A stretch of DNA of 64,000 nt, taken from the NCBI RefSeq assembly GCF_011193355.1, contig NZ_CP049780.1, positions 1,223,582-1,287,581 of the forward strand. The letters are read 5' to 3'. The notes under the pieces were generated by a model. The model searched no databases. It saw only the letters and a list, made by a program, of their open reading frames with translations, and was not told where the DNA came from. The stretch's first letter is position 1; each line of letters opens with the position of its first letter. The DNA comes from Streptomyces sp. JB150. Lineage in GTDB: Bacteria > Actinomycetota > Actinomycetes > Streptomycetales > Streptomycetaceae. Made by a program: the position numbers and the translations under genes. This document shows, one piece after another, positions 61,773 to 64,000 of the stretch.

Positions 61773-63332
61773 ATGAACATGGCGATGATGCGCCTGAGGC
61801 GCGAGGACCCGCGCGTCGTCGGCTCGTTCAAGCTTCACCGACGGCTCGGCGCGGGCGGGATGGGTGTTGTCTACCTGGGCTCCGACAAGAAGGGGCAGCG
61901 GGTCGCCCTCAAGGTGATCCGGCCCGACCTGGCGGAGGACCAGGAGTTCCGGTCGCGGTTCGCCCGCGAGGTGTCGGCCGCCCGCCGGATCCGCGGCGGT
62001 TGCACGGCCCGGCTCGTGGCGGCGGACCTGGAGGCGGAGCGGCCCTGGTTCGCCACCCAGTACGTGCCCGGCCCGTCGCTGCACGACAAGGTCGCCGACG
62101 AGGGGCCGCTCGGCGCCGCCGAGGTCGCCGCCATCGGGGCCGCCCTCTCGGAGGGGCTGGTCGCCGTGCACGAGGCGGGAGTCGTGCACCGGGACCTCAA
62201 GCCGTCCAACATCCTGCTGTCCCCGAAGGGGCCGCGGATCATCGACTTCGGCATCGCCTGGGCGACCGGGGCCTCCACGCTGACGCACGTCGGCACGGCG
62301 GTCGGCTCGCCCGGCTTCCTCGCTCCGGAGCAGGTGCGCGGCGCCGCCGTCACCCCGGCCACGGACGTGTTCTCGCTCGGTGCCACGCTCGCGTACGCCT
62401 CCACCGGCGACTCGCCGTTCGGGCACGGCAGTTCCGAGGTGATGCTGTACCGCGTGGTCCACGAGGAGCCGCAGCTGCACGGCGTGCCGGACGCGCTGGC
62501 CCCGCTGGTGCGGGCCTGTCTGGCGAAGGACCCCGAGGAGCGGCCCAGCACCCTGGACCTGTCACTGCGGCTGAAGGAGATCGCCGCCCGCGAGGCCCAG
62601 GGCCTGCTCGACGGGCGGCCGCCCGCGCCGCGCGCCGGGGAGGCGGACCGGCCCACCGGGCGGCTCGCGGACACCTATCCCGACCAGCAGCGCGGCCAGT
62701 CCGTCCGGCGTCCGCAGGGCCCGTCGAGCACGCCCGGCACACCGGTGCCCCGCGGTGCGGGCGCGGCACGTGGTCAGGCGCCGGTGCGGGGTGGCGCTTC
62801 GTCGCGCGGGTCGGTGCCGTCGCGGGGCGGCGGTGCTCCCCGCGGCACGGGGCCCTCGTCGCGGCCCGGCGCGCGGCCGACCCCGGTCGCGCGGAACACG
62901 CCCGTACCGCGCGACACCCCGGTGCCCAGGGACACCCCGGCCAGGAACGCCTCGTCGCCGAGGAACACGCCGGTGCCCCGCAACACCCCCGTTCCGCGCG
63001 GCGGCACCCGGCCCGGTGGCCGCAGCCGTCCGGGCTCGCGCGGTGGTGCCGGGCGGCCGGGGCCGCGGACCGGGACCGGGCGGCGGCCGGCGAATCCGCG
63101 GCTGCTGCGCCAGCGGCTGTTCGTGTTCGTCGTCGTGACGCTGCTGGTGGCCCTGGGCATCGCCCTGGTGCAGGGCTGCCAGGGTCCGGCGCGCGGACTC
63201 GGCGGCGAGCCGGGTGGCGGCGCCGGGGGCGACGTCCGCCGGGAGCAGGTCGAGACCGGCTACCGTCCGCCGGCCCAGGGCGAGCTGATGTCCGAGCGGT
63301 TCGTGTCCACGATCGAGCTGCCGCGCGACTAG
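61773..63332 (+). CDS. Serine/threonine protein kinase with a C-terminal membrane anchor
   Basis: 519 residues. The N-terminal Hanks-type kinase domain (about 15-280) has the Gly-rich loop LGAGGMGVVYLG, the ATP lysine in VALKVI, HRDLKPSNILL (catalytic loop), IDFGIAWAT (DFG) and SPGFLAPEQ. A disordered Arg/Pro/Gly-rich linker follows, containing many RNTPVPR/RDTPVPR repeats. One membrane helix (LFVFVVVTLLVALGIALVQG, about 445-465) and a ~55-residue extracellular tail close it. The kinase is therefore inside and the tail outside. ATG 61773 is chosen; a GTG at 61743 adds 10 residues. Confidence 0.93.
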   Translation: MNMAMMRLRREDPRVVGSFKLHRRLGAGGMGVVYLGSDKKGQRVALKVIRPDLAEDQEFRSRFAREVSAARRIRGGCTARLVAADLEAERPWFATQYVPGPSLHDKVADEGPLGAAEVAAIGAALSEGLVAVHEAGVVHRDLKPSNILLSPKGPRIIDFGIAWATGASTLTHVGTAVGSPGFLAPEQVRGAAVTPATDVFSLGATLAYASTGDSPFGHGSSEVMLYRVVHEEPQLHGVPDALAPLVRACLAKDPEERPSTLDLSLRLKEIAAREAQGLLDGRPPAPRAGEADRPTGRLADTYPDQQRGQSVRRPQGPSSTPGTPVPRGAGAARGQAPVRGGASSRGSVPSRGGGAPRGTGPSSRPGARPTPVARNTPVPRDTPVPRDTPARNASSPRNTPVPRNTPVPRGGTRPGGRSRPGSRGGAGRPGPRTGTGRRPANPRLLRQRLFVFVVVTLLVALGIALVQGCQGPARGLGGEPGGGAGGDVRREQVETGYRPPAQGELMSERFVSTIELPRD

Positions 63333-63392
63333 ACACGGCCGCACGCCGGGCGGGTCCGTGAGAAGTGTCGTACGTCGCCGTCCCGGCGGGTG

Positions 63393-64000
63393 TCACCGCT
63401 GCGGGCGGCCCGCTGTCACGGCGTAGAACGCGACGGCCGCCGCGGCGCCCACGTTGAGCGAGTCCACGCCGTGGGACATGGGGATGCGGACCCGTTCGTC
63501 GGCGGCGGCCAGGGCGCGGGGGGTCAGACCGTCGCCCTCGGCGCCGAGCATCAGGGCGACCCGGTCCATGCGGTGCGGAGCCGCCTCGTCGAGGGTCCCG
63601 GCCTTCTCGTCGGGGGTGAGGGCGAGCAGCGTGAAGCCGGCCTCGCGGACCGACTCCAGGCTCTGCGGCCAGGGTTCCAGACGGGCGTACGGGACGGAGA
63701 AGACGGCGCCCATGGAGACCTTGACGCTGCGGCGGTAGAGGGGGTCGGCGCAGTCCGGGGAGAGCAGCACCGCGTCCATGCCGAGGGCCGCCGCCGAGCG
63801 GAAGATGGCGCCGATGTTGGTGTGGTCGTTGACCCCCTCCATGACCACCACCCGGCGGGCGGTCCGCAGCAGGCCGGCCGCGGCCGGCAGCGGCTTGCGC
63901 CGCATGGAGGCCAGCGCGCCCCGGTGCACGTGGTAGCCGGTGACGCGTTCGGCCAGCTCGGGGCCGACCACGTAGACCGGGGCCGGGAGTTCGTCGATGA
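63393..64000 (-). CDS. TrmH/SpoU-family RNA methyltransferase, N-terminus beyond the window
   Basis: The open frame continues to the window edge (upstream codons read IDELPAPVYVV before VGPELAERV), so the start is missing. The SPOUT knot motifs are VVMEGVNDHTNIGAIFRSAAALG, MLGAEGDGLTPRAL (motif 2) and IPMSHGVDSLNVGAAAAVAFY (motif 3), which carry the SAM site. The N-terminal substrate-binding part (TGYHVHRGALASM) is that of rRNA 2'-O-methyltransferases. The exact RNA target cannot be read. Confidence 0.92.
   Translation of the reverse strand, partial: IDELPAPVYVVGPELAERVTGYHVHRGALASMRRKPLPAAAGLLRTARRVVVMEGVNDHTNIGAIFRSAAALGMDAVLLSPDCADPLYRRSVKVSMGAVFSVPYARLEPWPQSLESVREAGFTLLALTPDEKAGTLDEAAPHRMDRVALMLGAEGDGLTPRALAAADERVRIPMSHGVDSLNVGAAAAVAFYAVTAGRPQR

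Overview
The window is a piece of Streptomyces chromosome. The evidence is very high GC with strong third-position GC bias, frequent GTG starts, the sporulation protein SsgB (whose sequence I recognise), AfsR-like and Tat-exported proteins, and the conserved order alaS / rpsD / hisS / relA / apt / secFD / yajC / ruvBAC / yebC / pdxTS / PI-mannoside genes / thrS. Almost everything is core genome. I see no prophage, transposon, plasmid origin or CRISPR array.

Layout. 1-5286 (minus) is an alaS operon: DUF948 protein, DUF6167 protein, alaS, ruvX and mltG (cut by the window edge). A divergent STAND/NB-ARC ATPase (5458-7620) converges on rpsD, followed by rarA, a VKOR-family membrane protein, hisS and a metallo-beta-lactamase-fold hydrolase, all minus. 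At 12979-15152 (plus) lie a cyclophilin and a DUF349 protein. 15221-27380 (minus) holds relA, apt, secF, secD, yajC, ruvB, ruvA, ruvC, yebC, pdxT and pdxS. 27553-31748 (minus) holds pgsA, a PatA-like acyltransferase, a PimA-like glycosyltransferase and a small membrane protein; with HIT and thrS at 36-39 kb this matches the mycobacterial phosphatidylinositol-mannoside locus, but is split by an EF-G2 gene and an unknown membrane protein. 39572-42270 holds a translationally coupled pair of unknown genes and a divergent DEDDh exonuclease. 45325-51917 (minus) is a sugar operon resembling Bacillus lplABC-yetA: binding protein, two permeases, a YesL-like protein and a Tat-exported PcRGLX/YetA-like lyase. 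Two identical tRNA-Val(CAC) genes flank the segment containing this operon. 52419-58869 holds a PGPGW membrane protein, ssgB, a CGNR zinc-finger protein, a DsbA-like protein, a double GNAT protein, and a pabC/pabB-like pair. A tRNA-Gly/Cys/Val(GAC) cluster follows at 59 kb, then a zinc-ribbon protein, an APH-fold kinase, a small membrane protein, a Ser/Thr kinase and a TrmH-type methyltransferase (cut by the right edge).

How the genes work together. The window combines translation (alaS, hisS, thrS, rpsD, EF-G2, tRNAs), stringent response and purine salvage (relA, apt), Sec export (yajC-secDF), recombination (ruvABC, ruvX, rarA), vitamin B6 (pdxST), envelope lipids (pgsA/pimA/patA-like), and pectin-type sugar uptake and degradation.

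The most noteworthy non-standard signals are: a probable leaderless 21-codon upstream ORF whose stop abuts the yajC Shine-Dalgarno; a perfect-arm hairpin next to the DUF349-gene ribosome binding site; a PD-(D/E)XK-like DUF4365 protein coupled to a protein of unknown function; and a 0.8-kb repeat-bearing gap beside the PimA-like gene. Nothing here is proven to be a new system; these are the best candidates.
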